Positions 11,201-22,863 of a stretch of DNA of 64,000 nucleotides are shown piece after piece (positions within the stretch are counted from its first letter, which is position 1; each line of letters begins with the position of its first letter). This DNA is from Chloranthus sessilifolius. Lineage: Eukaryota > Streptophyta > Magnoliopsida > Chloranthales > Chloranthaceae. The DNA lies in contig CM037585.1 in NCBI GenBank assembly GCA_021018995.1, positions 62,684,646 to 62,748,645 of the forward strand. The letters are read 5' to 3'. The notes below the pieces were generated by a model. It saw only the letters and a program-made list of their open reading frames with translations. It made no database searches and had not been told where the DNA came from. The position numbers were made by a program, and so were the translations under genes.

Positions 11201-12130
11201 GAAGGTTTTTATCTTTCTCAGGGGCTTGTTGGATGGATGGCAGGATTGGTGCTTTGTTGGTTTAAGGAAGGGGCATCAATGTAGGTTTTTAAAGGGAATG
11301 CTGCACTAAGCCCACATAAGACTTCAATGTGGACATGTCTTCTGGCATTAAAGCTGGGCTTCCTTCCTCTACCATGTTCCAAACTTCAGTTAAATTTGTG
11401 ACAATATTGCCCCACTCTAGCAGAGTGGGCAGTTCTTCTTCAACAACTTCTAGTACATCCACTGCTAAGCATTCCTTATTGTCCAGCTGAGGGTACTTTG
11501 CACTATTCTACACATTAAGCTCAACTTTCATATGTCTGAAAGTTACCTCCATGATCCCAGACCTGCATTGAATGCATGCATTGGTAGTGACCAAGAATGG
11601 TCTACCCAAAATAACAGGTATCGAGGATGTACTCTTGTTGCAGCCCATGTCCAAAACAAGGAAGTCTGCAGGGTAGAAGAACTTGTCTACCCCCACTAAG
11701 ACATCCTCGACCACTCCCATGGGTCTCCTCTCAGACCTATCAGCCATCAACAGCACAATGGGGGTGGGTTTTAGATCCTCCAAACCTAGCTGCTGATGCA
11801 CACTGTATGGCAGCAGGTTAACACTGGCTCAAAGGTCTAGAAGGGCCCTTCCAATTGTGTGGTCTCCAATTATGCATGGAATAGTGGGTATCCCTGGGTC
11901 ATGCAACTTCTCTGGCATTGTCATGCTTAATACAGAATTAACTATATCAGTTGTAAATACCTTTTTAGACAAATGGCCTCTAGCTTTCCTTTTCTAGGTA
12001 CAAAGGTTTTTCAGAAATTTTACATAGGTTGGGACCTGTCGGATAGCATCAAGCAAGGGTAAATTGATTTTTACCTGCTTAAAGGTCTCCATCATTTCCT
12101 CTATCAGTGCTTTCCCTTTATCAAAAGGGG
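11201..12130 (-). pseudogene. Aspartic protease region of A, broken
   Basis: Contains the flap/core words DKFFYPADFLVLDMGC and IPVILGRPFLVTT (11508-11801). The active-site region at about 11845 reads LLDL-stop-AS: the codon for Gly in the usual Athila DLGAS motif is TGA. The 11201-11500 stretch links protease and RT and carries several stops. Confidence 0.75.
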
Positions 12131-13946
12131 CAGGGCCAATCAAAGCTTGAGGAAATGGCAGCTGAGGGACTACTGGTTCCTCAGCTGCAAGCCTATGACT
12201 GAACTTTTATTTTTTTCTTTTTTCTTCTTTTATTTCCTGTTGAGGCTCAACTACAGCCTCTTTATTTTTCCCTTGTTGAAGGTTAGCAGGCAATTCTTGA
12301 CTCTGTGCTCTAACAAAGTCCTTTTCACTTTCACTTGACAGCTCTTTGGGAATGACCTCTCCTTGTTCCTTTCCCACCTGGTTGTCTACCAGCCTGCCAG
12401 ACCTTAGGGCTGTGATGGCATTAGCCCCCTCAAAATTTGAGGAGCCTTCTCCAATCAAATATTGGCCCTTAGGGTTGGCTACTGGCTGGCTTGACAACCT
12501 ATCCTCTTCTCTTTTGGCCAAGGCTTTGGCTATTTGGCCTAGCTGCTCTTTTATTTTCTCTATGCTTTGATTGTGAGAAGTCACAGTCTGATTCAAGGGT
12601 CCAAGGGTTTGCAATTGGGTCAAAACCTGGTCCTCGAAAGAAGCACTTCGGGGCTGAGGTGGGGCAACTACCAACTGATTTTTCTGCTGGGGCTGCTGCT
12701 GATGTTGGAAATTTGACCTTAGGGCATATCCCTGGTTAAACTGCTACTGTGGCCTTTGAGGTAAGGCCAACATCTGTTGTGGCTACATATAATTGTCTAA
12801 TCTCCACCTCAAATTTGGGTGGTCTCTCCATTGGTAACCACCATTTTGGTGCTGGTATCGATATGGCTGTTTGTTGTAGCCACCAGATTATTACTGGCCA
12901 AATGATTGGGCAGCAGCAGCCTATTCCATCACGTACTCAAGGTATTGCCCTGCAGATGGGCACTCTTCCACTGTGTGTTGTGGGGATTGGCATATCAGAC
13001 ATGCCTCCATCACTTGTGCAGCCAATCTGGGCTGCACCACAGTCAAATGTTTATCAAATTTATCCGAAAGATTGGCCATTTGCATTCTCAGGTCATCATT
13101 TCTCCTAACTTCATACATCTTTCCTTTAGAAGTTTCAGCAAGCCCCAGCTTAGGAGGAGGCTCTTCGACAGTTCTAGATGAGGACATTTTCTGGAAAGCA
13201 TTTTCACTGATAACCTCGAACAAGTCCCATGCCTCATCAACTGTTTTATGCATGTACGTTCCACCACAAGAGGCATCTACCATGTCTCTACTTTTCTCAT
13301 CAATCCCATTATAGAAACTCTGGACATGCTACCAGTCAGGGATCTTGTGGTGGGGACATTGTTTAAGCATCTCCTTAAATCTGTCCCAGGATTGATTAAA
13401 GTCCTCAGTTGGGGATTGGGCAAAAGCAAGTATTGCTTTCCTCAACTTGCTAGTTTTAGTCTCTAGGAAAAATTTGGTCAAAAATATTGTCTGGAGGTCT
13501 TTCCAAGTAGTGATACTGTTGTTTGGGAGAGTAGACAACTAGATGCTGGCCCTGTCCTTTAGGGACAAAGGAAAGAGCCTTAGCCTAGTGGCTTCTGGTC
13601 CAAAACCAGCAATGGAGAATGTGGTGCACAGGGCCAAGAATTGGTCAATGTGCTTGTAAGGGTCTTCCTTGCTAAGCCCATGGAAAGAGGGAAGTATTTG
13701 AATGATGGAGGTTTTAATCTCATAGTTTTCCTGAACATCTGGGAATTGAATGCTAAATGGAGAATTATAATCATCAGGAGCATTCAGTTCCTTCAATGTT
13801 CTGGGTTGCTATTCACCCATGACTGCTGTCTCAATTTCAGTAGGGGGCGCGACTGTGGTGTGATTGTGCCTTCTCGGTCTTCTACCCCTTTCTATCTCAG
13901 GGTTAGGAGGCTCTAAAGTAGGACTGAGGGATCTCCTTCCTAACAT
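12131..13946 (-). pseudogene. gag of A, broken
   Basis: The ATG at 13946 is in frame with the conserved part and stands where C has ATG TGA. A stop (TAG, 13809-13811) follows MGE. Conserved segments: FSIQFPDVQENYEIKTSIIQ, SFHGLSKEDPYKHIDQFLAL, the retrotransposon gag domain with NNSITTWKDLQTIFLTKFF and WDRFKEMLKQCPHHKIPDW, and DASCGGTYMHKTVDEAWDLF. A CCHC zinc knuckle (CLICQSPQHTVEEC, near 12990) and a Gln-rich tail follow, then LGQIAKALAKREE-type coiled coil. All pieces lie in one frame separated by stops, so gag and pol were one reading frame. Confidence 0.85.
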
Positions 13947-14242
13947 GCACACACACCAATAGTAGGGAAGACTACTCGTAGACACATTGCACTTAACAAA
14001 ATTACAACTATCCTAATCAAATGCTATGGAATTTTCAAAGGAGAAATAAACTGAAGTTTTGAGGGTTAGAGAAGTGCAAACAGAGGTAGCTAGACTCCCA
14101 ATGCAATTCTAGTCTCCTTCTCTGCTACTGTCCAGATCTGCAAGAACGATTCCAAATGTAAATCAGCAGTATCAATTTTTCACAAGTACAGCTATCAAAG
14201 AATAAAGAATATAAAAATCTAGGGTCTACTAATAGATCAAGA
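13947..14242 (-). other. 5' leader of A
   Basis: Untranslated leader between primer site and gag. Same layout as 20173-20472 in C. No ORF. Confidence 0.5.
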
Positions 14243-14261
14243 GTCCCCGACAACGGTGCCA
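14243..14261 (-). other. Primer-binding site of A (tRNA-Asp type)
   Basis: Minus strand TGGCACCGTTGTCGGGGAC, six bases after the LTR end. It complements the 3' end of plant tRNA-Asp with one or two mismatches, as in Athila elements. Confidence 0.85.
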
Positions 14262-14267
14262 AAAACT

Positions 14268-16729
14268 TGTTAGGATATTTTTAAGTGCTTGCTACTACCT
14301 TTATTGGAGGCAGTGATAAGAACGGGGTTAGTGAAAATGAATCAAAGGAGGATTGAAAACTACAGAGCAGCAAGCCTAAAAATACACAGTCCTGCAAGAT
14401 ACAGGGCCTGTTGTAGCAAGTTTTGATAAGTAAGAGTTTGTCCCACAGGGAAAGTTGATCTGAAGCTCCAAGGGAGCTATCTTTAGTAGGCCCTCCAGAT
14501 CTGGCAATCCTAAATGGAAGTGGATTTATGGTCACTATAGTCTAAATCCTAAGGTAACTTAATGCCTAAACTACAGAAAGGGTTGAGAAGAGTGATGGAG
14601 TGTGAGAAAATAAATAAAAAAGGGTGACAAGTACGCTATTAGGTATAGATCTGATGGGTCTTGTAACTCAGACTCAGATCTTCTGCTATAGAAATCCTGT
14701 CCATTGGCTACATTATCACCAAAGAGGAGAAAGGATCCAACTCACCCCTGTGCCATGATCCAATCCCTTATGGGTATAACCTGTCCACTCAAATGGTCAC
14801 AGATTATCCAATAAGGGAACAACAATCCAGAGATGGGTCAGTACAAGTTTATCATTATAGGCAGTACTTCATCCAGGCTACAAGCTCAAGAATCCATAGG
14901 AACCTCAACCTCTAAAGTTCTGTGTGTGGGGCTAGGCCTACAATGTGCACTAGCCTGGACACACAAAACCAACAAGAGTTTGAGTACTAGCTTTTAAGCT
15001 TGGTTGTTCACTACTTTAGAAAGACAGCAGTGATCCAGTCACAAGCCTACAATCTCTACAACCAGATCAGATCTGCCATCTGATGGTGGGTATATACAAA
15101 TATAGGGGAGTCTGTCTCTGCACAATCTCTCACAAGGCTACAAGCACAAGTGCATAGAAGAAAAATCTGTCTTAGATCTGTGGATTGGCCTCACCCTAGG
15201 GCTATAATCTGTCCACTTGAATGGTCACAAACTGTCCACAGAGGTTATCCTCCTCATAGAGGTCTAAGACATAACAAGAATATTGCGGCCGCCACCATGT
15301 TCACAAGGCTACCATCCCAAGATCCCATGGGAATTAAGATTTAGTGGGTCCTGTGGTGGGGCTAGGCCTACAATGTGCCTAACCTGGACACACAGGTCAC
15401 TTGAATCTCAGTAAAACCATAAATACAATCCTCCATTGCTTACAATACAACTTAGCAATGGAGGATCTCAAGGCAGCAGCCTTGCATAGAAGAACTCACA
15501 AAACACCAATCCCATACATGCAATAGATCCTATTACAAAACTCCATTGAAACTATACCAAATAATCATACAAAGGCATAGCCAGCAAGTGCTGGACTATG
15601 GAGAGAAGGAAAAAGGAAAAAGAAAACTCCTAAACCCTAACCTTAGCCTACTGTAATTCTACAGTCGATTTCAAGTAGGAGTACAGAAGCTAAGTTCCAA
15701 AAAGTCCTTTAAACCTAAGCTAGGCTTAGACTTATATAGCAGTCGGCTCTCTGTGAATTAGGGTTAGGAAAACCCTAATTTGATTAATGCAATTACGGCC
15801 CATTCTTGTCCCTTGGATGCCTCAGGGCGTGTGCACTAAGATTGGAGCATTAAAATGCGTGCCCTAATTGTTGAAAATTTCCAGATTGCCCCTGCAAAAG
15901 TGGGAAGAAGTTAAGAACCCGAGCCTCGCTAGGTAAAAAGGCTTTCCATCTCTTATCGCGTGATAGAATTGGTGTCGCGAGGTCGCTTTGACTTGAAGCT
16001 CTTGCAGTCGCGGTGTTGGTACTTTGGTCATCGTGGGGATGCTCTAGTCATCGCGGGATTTGTCTTTCCATTTGAATGGCGCGGGAATTGCGCACACAGT
16101 TCGTTCCTTGATGAATTTCATGGCGATCCTCGCAAAGAAAATAATGTACATGGGCTTCTGGATTGCACAAGCAGTTCCTTGAAAGTATGTGTGCCATGGC
16201 CACTACGTGACAGCCGCGCGCTGGAATGCCTGGAGCTCTCTCTATTCAGTGAATCGGGCGAAGGTTGAAGACTCATCTCTTAAGCTGCGCGAGACTGCAT
16301 GAGTGCTTAAGACTGAACCTCATGAGAACTGCTCGAAGTATGCTTTTTACTCCCTGCTGATATCCATCTGCGCACGAACGGCGCGAGGACTGCGTGGCCA
16401 GTTGGTGTGCTTCCTTCAGAAGCTTGTGACAACTGCGCGAAGCATTCTTCCTGGTTAAGTTGAACCCTGCGACATCTGCATGAGGCATTCTTCTTGATAT
16501 TTTTCTGCTTTGCTGTGCCACTGCTGCAGCCAACTCTCTATCTGGGTTTAACGTTGTTTCTTCTGAGGAACTTCTGAGGCAACAGTAGGCTTCATGGCAT
16601 GGTTAGGGGCTTATTTGCAGTTGCTGCTTATTTCCTATAGGATAGACATAAAACACATTTATTAAATGATTAAAGGTCTAATAGAGATGAAGTTAAAGGG
16701 TGAAAAGTGATACTTTTCAGGTCTTAACA
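14268..16729 (-). repeat. 5' LTR of element A (2462 bp)
   Basis: Minus strand TGTTAAGACC...CCTAACA. U3 holds a CG-motif array (about 15930-16480). The telobox palindrome (15757-15779) comes next and the TATA box TATATAAG (plus 15731-15738) lies 19 bp further on. The transcribed part has an internal duplication in which the box around GTGACCATTTAAGTGGACAG occurs twice (14773-14810 and 15200-15240). Confidence 0.92.
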
Positions 16730-17656
16730 GATATAGAGAATGAAGGGGTAAAAAGGAAATCAAAATTAAGAAATCAGCAAGGTAAGGAGTGATTCATGAC
16801 TTCACAACCTTTATTTCAATAAAACTTCATCTTACTTGATATATTCTAGAATCAAAGTGGCTAGCTTCTCCTCTTCTTTTCAATTTTCAGATGATGTTCT
16901 TCTCTAGACTTCTCTTTCTTTTTCTCTTTTTATTTTTATTCAATATTTTTATGATTTTTATGATGAACTGTCACACAAATACCACTGATACACTGCTGTT
17001 TATAAGTTGCTTTTCTTCATCTTTCACTGAATGTTGGACCACTCTCACTATCTTTATCTCCTTCTCCTTTACCTTATGAATTTTCAGCGTGAGGGTACAG
17101 TTAAATCAGGTCAAGAGGTTAAGGTGTAAGTACTCTGGTGTTTGTCAAAGAAAAGTAAGATTTTTAAGGCTCAACGAGTGTATGCGAAAGGGCAATTTTA
17201 AAAGGTTGAATTTTCAGGCTCAAATTATCCAAATGAAGGCCTTAGATCATTTTCTTAGTGTCATGAGTCCTGTCTATCAGTTTTGATTTGGAGGTGCCTA
17301 ACTTCTAGTGAAAAGGTCTTGACTCAATCAGTCCTTAGAGCATAAATAATGCCAAAAACACTCTTCAAAAAAATTGATGGGCCTAAATCTCACTAGGTAT
17401 GGTCCTCAAATTAACCCATGGGGTTTATTTTCACCTTTTTCTCTCCTCTTAGGTTCACTAAGTACTAACTGAAAAATTTCTGACGTTAGCTTCATGGTGG
17501 TGCTAAGATTTTAAAATTTTTAGTTTCAAAATGTCTGTAAAAATTTTTAATTTTCCACAAATTTCCTCCTAAAAAATTATGTGGGAATTGACTTTATTCA
17601 TCCCAATTAAACCAACACTATTGCACTAAAGTTAACTGTTCTATTGGCAGGACTAC
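16730..17656 (-). mobile_element. Element B, left visible part
   Basis: Matches A's non-coding stretch 2247-3183 in the same orientation, so it is the 3' untranslated part of another related element. GATAT at 16730-16734 should be one half of A's target duplication; the other half is outside the window. The right edge is the C insertion. B continues at 35390. Confidence 0.8.
17652..17656. repeat. Target-site duplication of C, left (actac)
   Basis: ACTAC here and ACTAT at 35390-35394, four of five bases equal. Both flank an LTR pair beginning TG and ending CA/TA. Confidence 0.8.
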
Positions 17657-17889
17657 TGTTAAGACATGAAATGTATCACTTTTCACCCCTTAACTTAGCC
17701 TCTGTTAGACCCTTAGCCATCTAATAAATGTGTGTTAAGTCATTTCTGTAGGTAAAAAAATAGCAGCTGCAATAAGGCGTTAATCCTGCTAAGGAGCCCA
17801 CTTTTGCCCCAGAAGTCTCCCAGAAGAATGGAAGACAGAGAGCCTGACTGTATGAAGGCAGAGCACAACAGCAGCAAAGAAAGAAATGA

Positions 17890-18480
17890 GCCTCGCGTAG
17901 CTATCGCAAGGTTCATATGACTCAGAAAGCCTGCCTCGCGCGATCCTCGCGAGTTTCCCATAACATCATACCAATTGTCTGCATCGTTCAAACGCGTAGA
18001 TTAGTGACAGAAGAGCTCTTGCAGCATAGTTCGTGCAGCTCTCGCGAAGCTCAAATATAAATGATCATGCAGTCTCGCGCAGCTCAAGAAAGCAGCTCTC
18101 AAACCTCGCGCAGTTCACTCAGATCAGCTGAGGAGAGAGAGCTCAGTGTATCTCGTATGCTTGCACACGATGGGTCATGGATGTAAAACTTCAGAAAAAC
18201 CTCTCGCGCAGTTCAGAGACCAATGCACATCACGTTCTCGCGAGGATCCTCACGAAGATCCATTGAGAAATAAACTGCTCACATGATTCCCGCACCATTC
18301 AGAAGGAAAGTGCAATCCTGCGAAGACCAGAGCAATCCAGTGAGGATTCAATGCTCTATCGCGTGACTGCTTCAGCTGCAACTAAGACAACCCCGCGATG
18401 GCTAAAATTTCAAGCTAATTCAATCTTGTGAACACCGTGCTACCACGCGACAGTCTTGGAAACCAGTTCTACTTGGCGAG
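17890..18480 (+). promoter_or_regulatory. CG-motif array in U3 of C
   Basis: Copies of TCGCGAG/TCGCGCA start at 17893, 17904, 17936, 17947; 18031, 18042, 18075, 18106; and 18204, 18238, 18250. Steps inside each run are 11, 32, 11; 11, 33, 31; and 34, 12 bp. Looser copies continue to 18480. In the 3' LTR many of the same CG steps have become TG or CA. Confidence 0.6.
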
Positions 18481-18625
18481 GCTCTGAACTCTAACTCTCC
18501 CTCACCTCTGTAGAGGACATTCTGGGAACTTCCAGTAATTATGGCACGCATTCCAATGCTCCAAGTTCTATGCACGCACCTTGAGGCATCCAAGGAACAG
18601 TATTAGGCCATGTGGCATCGTTAAA

Positions 18626-18674
18626 ATTAGGGTTTCCTAACCCTAATGTGCCGCAAAACTAACTGATATATAAA
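18626..18674 (+). promoter_or_regulatory. Core promoter of C LTR: telobox palindrome and TATA box
   Basis: ATTAGGGTT, a four-base loop, AACCCTAAT (18626-18647) is a perfect 9-bp inverted pair of telobox-like words. TATATAAA follows at 18667-18674. The 3' LTR has the same pair and TATA at 33917-33924; A has the pair at 15757-15779. This marks the transcription start of the genomic RNA about 30 bp further on. Confidence 0.7.
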
Positions 18675-18899
18675 CCTAAGCCTGGTTTAGCTTTAGGTAC
18701 TCTCTGCTTAGAATAGAATTTTGTCTATCTTCTTCTTACAGTAGCTGTAGATCTCTAGTAAGGTTTAGCTAGATTTCTTTTTACTTTTTCTTCTCTCCAT
18801 AGTCCAGCATTTGCTGGCTATGCCTTTTTATGACTATTTGGAATAGATTAATGGAGTTTTATGATAGGGTGTTTTACATTTATGGGATTTTTGTTTGTG

Positions 18900-19740
18900 A
18901 GTTGTTCTGTACAAGGCTGTTACCTTGAGATCCTTCATTGCTAGGACGTATTGCACGCAATGGAGGACTGATTTTATGGTTTACTCAGATCTAAGTGACC
19001 TGTGTGTCTGGGCTAACATGCTGCCATACAGGCCTAGCCCCACCACAGGATCCACTAGATCTGAAGTCCCCATGGGAGCAATGAGCTTTTGTAGCCTTGT
19101 GAACATGGTGGTGGCAGCAATGTTTCTTGTTCTATCTTGAGCTTTGTGAGGAGGATAACCTCTGGGATAGTCTGTGATTATTTAAGTGGACAGGTTATAG
19201 CCTTAGGGTGAAGACAACCCACAGACTCAAGACGGATTATTCTTCTCTACACTTATGCTTGTAGCCCTGTGAGAGATTGTGCTGAGACAAACTCCCCTGT
19301 ATGTGTATTGACCCGCCATCAGATGGCAGATCTGGTTTGGTTATAGAGATTGTAGGCTTTCGACTGGATCACTGCAGTCTCTCTAAAGCAGTGGACAGCT
19401 GGATCTAAGGCTGCACTCACACTCTTGCTGGTTCTATGTGTCTGGGCTAACATGCTCCCATACAGGCCTAGCCCCACACATAGCACTTTAGAGGTTAAGG
19501 TTCCCTATGAATTCTTGTGCTTGTAGCCTGGATGAAGTAGTGTCTATAATGATAAACTTGTTCTAACCCATCTCTGGACTATGGTTCCCCAATTGGATAG
19601 TCTGTGACCATTTAAGTGGACGGGTTATAGCCATAAAGGGATTGGATCATGGCACAGAGATGAGTTGGATTCTTTCTCCTCAGTGGTGATAATGTAGCCA
19701 TTGGACAGGACTTCTATAGCAGCAGATCTGAATTTGAGTC
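18900..19740 (+). repeat. Two-unit internal duplication in the transcribed LTR part
   Basis: The box TCTGTGATTATTTAAGTGGA plus GGTTATAGCC ends at 19202 and recurs at 19591-19632, 430 bp apart. Each is preceded by TGTGTCTGGGCTAACATGCT and GGCCTAGCCCCAC and followed by a shared CTTGTAGCC word. The same two-unit layout exists in A, in B (37333 and 37832) and in the LTR fragments at 53676 and 54254, so it predates the families. Confidence 0.65.
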
Positions 19741-20153
19741 ATGAAACCCATCAGATCTTAACCTAATAGCATACTTCTCACTCTTTTATATTTATTTTCT
19801 CACTCCATCTTCTTTCTTAACTCTTTCTATAGTATAGACATTAGGACACCTTAGAATTTAGATTTTAGTGACCCTAAATTCCCTTCCATTTACTATTGCC
19901 AGATCTGTAGTCAGATCTGGAGGGCCTACTAAAGATGGCTCCCTTGGAGCTTAAGATCAACTTCCCTGTGGGACAAACTCTTACTTATCAAAACTTGCTA
20001 CAACAGGCCCTGTATCTTTCAGGATTGTGCATATTTTAGGCTTGCTACTCTGTCATTTCCAATCCACCTTTCATTCATTTTTATTCACCCCATTCTTATC
20101 ACTGCTCCTAATAAAGTCAGTAGCAAGCACTTAAAAATAGCCTAATAAGTTTT

Positions 20154-20172
20154 TGGCGCCGTTGTTGGGGAC
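20154..20172 (+). other. Primer-binding site of C (tRNA-Asp type)
   Basis: TGGCGCCGTTGTTGGGGAC six bases after the LTR end. It complements tRNA-Asp 3' end with one mismatch (GTTG for GCCG region). Confidence 0.87.
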
Positions 20173-20472
20173 ATTGCTCTTTTAGTAGACTCTAGATTTT
20201 TGATTCTTTATTCTTTGGTAGCTGTACTTGCGAATAATTGATACTGCTGATTTACATTTGAAAATTTTCTTGCAGATTTGGACCATAGCAGAGAAGGAGA
20301 GTAGAATTGCACTGGGAGTCTAACTACCTTTGTTTGCACTTCTCTAACCCTCAAAACTCAGTCTATTTCTCATTTGAAGATTCCATAGCATAGCAGTTGA
20401 TTAGGATAGTTGCATTTTTTTTTTAAGTGCAATGTGCCTGCAAATAGTCATCCCTGTTGTTGGTGTGTGTGA
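20173..20472 (+). other. 5' leader of C
   Basis: Untranslated leader before gag. No ORF of note; a T-run lies at 20427-20434. Confidence 0.5.
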
Positions 20473-22317
20473 ATGTGAGGAAGGAGATCCCTCAGTCCTA
20501 CATTAGAGCCTGCTAACCCTGAGATAGAAAGGGGTAGAAGACCGAGAAGGCATAGACACACCACAGTTGAGCCCCCTATTGAAATTGAGATAACAGTTAT
20601 GGGTGAAGAACAGCCTAGAACATTGAAGGAATTGAATGCTCCGGATGATTACAATTCTCCATTCAGCATCCAATTCCCTGATGTTCAAGGAAACTACGAA
20701 ATCAAAACTTCCATCATCCAAATGCTTCCTTCTTTCCATGGGCTTAGCAAGGAAGACCCTTACAAGCACATTGACCAGTTCTTGGCCCTGTGCATGACAT
20801 TCTCCATTGCTGGTTTGGGACTAGAAGCCACTAGGTTAAGGTTCTTTCCTTTCTCCCTAAAGGACAAGGCCATGACCTGGTTATCTACTCTCCCAAACAA
20901 CAGCATCACTTCCTGGAAAGACCTCCAGACAAGATTTCTGTCTAAATTTTTCCCAGAGACCAAGACCAGCCAGTTGAGGAAAGGCATACTTTCTTTTGCC
21001 CAGTCCCCAACTGAAGATTTTAACTAGTGCTGGGATAGATTTAAAGGGATGCTCAAACAATGTCCCCACCACAAGATCCCTGACTGGCAGCTTATCCAGA
21101 GCTTCTATAATGGGATTGATGAGAAGAGTAGAGACATGGTAGATGCCTCTTGTGGTGGAACGTACATGCATAAAATAGCTGATGAGGCATGGGACTTGTT
21201 CGAAGTCATAAGTGAAATTGCTTTCCAGAAGATGTCCTCTTCTTGAACTGTTCAAGAACCTTCTCCTAAGCTGGGACTTGCTGAGACTTCGAAAGGAAAA
21301 ATGTATGAAGTTAGGGGAAATGATTATCTAAGAATGCAGATGGCCAATCTTATTGAAAGATTTGATAAACTTTTGACTGTGGTGCAGCCCAGAATGGCTG
21401 CACAAGTGATGGAGGCATGTCTGATATGCAAATCTCCACAGCACACAGTAGAAGAATGTCCATCTGCGGGGCAATACCCTGAGTTTATAATGGAACAAGC
21501 TGCTGCTGCCCAATCTTTTAGACAACAACAATCTGGTGGCTACAATAAACAACCATATGGATACCAGCACCAAAATACTGGATACCAATGGAGAGACCAC
21601 CCAAATTTGAGGTGGAGGCAAGACAATTATATGCAGCCAGAGTAGGTGTTGGCCTTACCTCAAAGGCCACAACAGCAGTTTAACCAGGGTTATGCCCAAA
21701 GGTCGAATTTCCAATAACAGTAGCCCCAACAACAATATCAACTGGTAGTTCCACCACCCAAGCCCCGGAGTGCTTCCTTCAAGGACCAGGTGTTAGCCCA
21801 ATTGCAAAGCCATGGACCCTTGAATCAAACTGTGACTTCTCACAGTCAAAGCGTTAAGAAAATAGAAGAGCAGCTTGGCCAAATAGTCAATGCTCTGGCT
21901 AAAAGAGAGGAGGGCAGGTTGCCAAGCCAACCAATTGCCAACCTTAAGGGCCAGTATTCCATCGGAAAAGGCTCCTCCAATTTTGAGGGGGCCAATGCCA
22001 TAACTGCCCTAAGGTCTGGTAGGAAGGTAGATAACCAGGTGGGAAAGGAACAAGGAGAGGTCTATCCTAAGGAAATGTCATATGAAAGTGATAAGGATTT
22101 TGTTAAGGCACAGAGTAAAGAACTGCCTACTGCCCTTCAACAAGGAAAAAATAAAGAGGTTGTAGTTGAGCCTCTGCAGGAGATAAAAATAGAAAAAAGA
22201 AAAAAACAAAAGTTCAGCCATGGGCTTGCAGCAGAGGAACCAATAGTACCTCAGCTGCCATTTCCTCAAGCTTTGAGTGGCCCTGCCCCTTTTGATAAGG
22301 GTCAGGCATAGATCGGG
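20473..22317 (+). pseudogene. gag of C, broken
   Basis: The likely original start is the ATG at 20473; its second codon is now TGA where A has TTA. Conserved sequence resumes in the same frame and another ATG lies at 20599. Domains: FSIQFPDVQGNYEIK (N-terminal), the retrotransposon gag domain (AMTWLSTLPNNSITSWKDLQ to DEAWDLFEVISE, 20865-21225), a CCHC knuckle CLICKSPQHTVEEC (21418-21459), a Gln/Tyr-rich tail and a coiled-coil stretch EEQLGQIVNALAKREEGRLP. Stops at 21025, 21244, 21643, two near 21714-21721 and 22309 all stay in one frame. Several are one C-to-T change from Gln or Arg codons seen in A. Gag forms the particle and binds RNA through the knuckle. Confidence 0.88.
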
Positions 22318-22863
22318 GAAATGATGGAGACCTTTAAGCAGGTCAAGATAAATTTACCCCTGCTTGATGCAATCCGACAGGTCCCGGCCTATGTAAAGTT
22401 TCTAAAAGACCTCTGTATTTAAAAAAGGAAGGCCAAAGGTCATTTGTCCAAGAAGGTCTTTGTGACTGATACAGTGAATTCTTTATTAACCATAACAATA
22501 CCTGAGAAGTTGCAAGACCCAGGGATACCCACTATTCCCTGTATTATTGGTGACCGCACGATTGGAAGGGCCCTTTTAGACCTTGGAGCCAATGTTAACC
22601 TGCTGCCATACAGTGTATATTAGTAGTTAGGGTTAGGAGAGCTGAAGCCCACCCCCATTATTCTATTGATGGCTGATAGGTCCGAGAGGAAACCCATGGG
22701 AGTGGTCGAGGATGTCCTAGTGGGGGTAGACAAGTTCTTCTATCCTGCAGACTTCCTTGTCTTGGACATGGGCTGCAACAAGAGTACATCTCCGATACCT
22801 GTTATTCTGGGCAGACCATTCTTGGCCACTGCCAAAGCATGCATTTAATGCAGGTCTGGAATC
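22318..22863 (+). pseudogene. Aspartic protease of C, broken
   Basis: Active-site segment ALLDLGANVNLLPYSVY with Asp at 22579; DLGA instead of D[ST]G is normal in Athila. Downstream are MGVVEDVLVGVDKFFYPADF and IPVILGRPFLATAKACI. Stops: TAA in CIT-like context near 22420, a TAG TAG pair at 22621-22626 (CAG CAG in A) and TAA at 22846. It would cut the gag-pol polyprotein. Confidence 0.82.

Larger units (their letters stand above)
1..16729 (-). mobile_element. Athila-like LTR retrotransposon, copy A (3' LTR cut by window edge)
   Basis: Reading on the minus strand: 5' LTR 14268-16729, tRNA-Asp-like primer site, gag-protease-RT-RNase H-integrase, CG-motif spacer, ORF3, ORF4, internal polypurine tract, conserved block, polypurine tract, 3' LTR 1-1563. 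The LTR begins TGTTAAGACC and ends CTAACA. The right junction falls between LTR and sequence that matches this element's own 3' non-coding part, so A inserted into a related element (B). The left target duplication lies outside the window. All long reading frames are broken, so the copy is dead. The lineage call rests on the primer site, the RT motif and the extra ORF after pol. Confidence 0.9.
17657..20147 (+). repeat. 5' LTR of element C (2491 bp)
   Basis: Opens TGTTAAGACATG and ends CCTAATA (final C of CA mutated). Nearly identical to 32910-35389; many differences are C/T or G/A changes inside CG words. U3 carries the CG-motif array, a telobox palindrome and a TATA box; downstream is a two-unit internal duplication. 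Confidence 0.93.

Noticed and set aside
14243..14261. tRNA gene fragment
   Set aside because: The tRNA-Asp match covers only the 3' acceptor end and sits six bases from the LTR, so it is a primer-binding site.
18626..18647. Interstitial telomere repeat
   Set aside because: Only one inverted pair of telomere-like words, no tandem TTTAGGG array; better read as teloboxes of the LTR promoter.
18925..19140. 71-codon frame in C's 5' LTR, repeated at 34173-34388
   Set aside because: LTR duplication explains the conservation; the sequence overlaps the internal duplication and is not kept in A or B.
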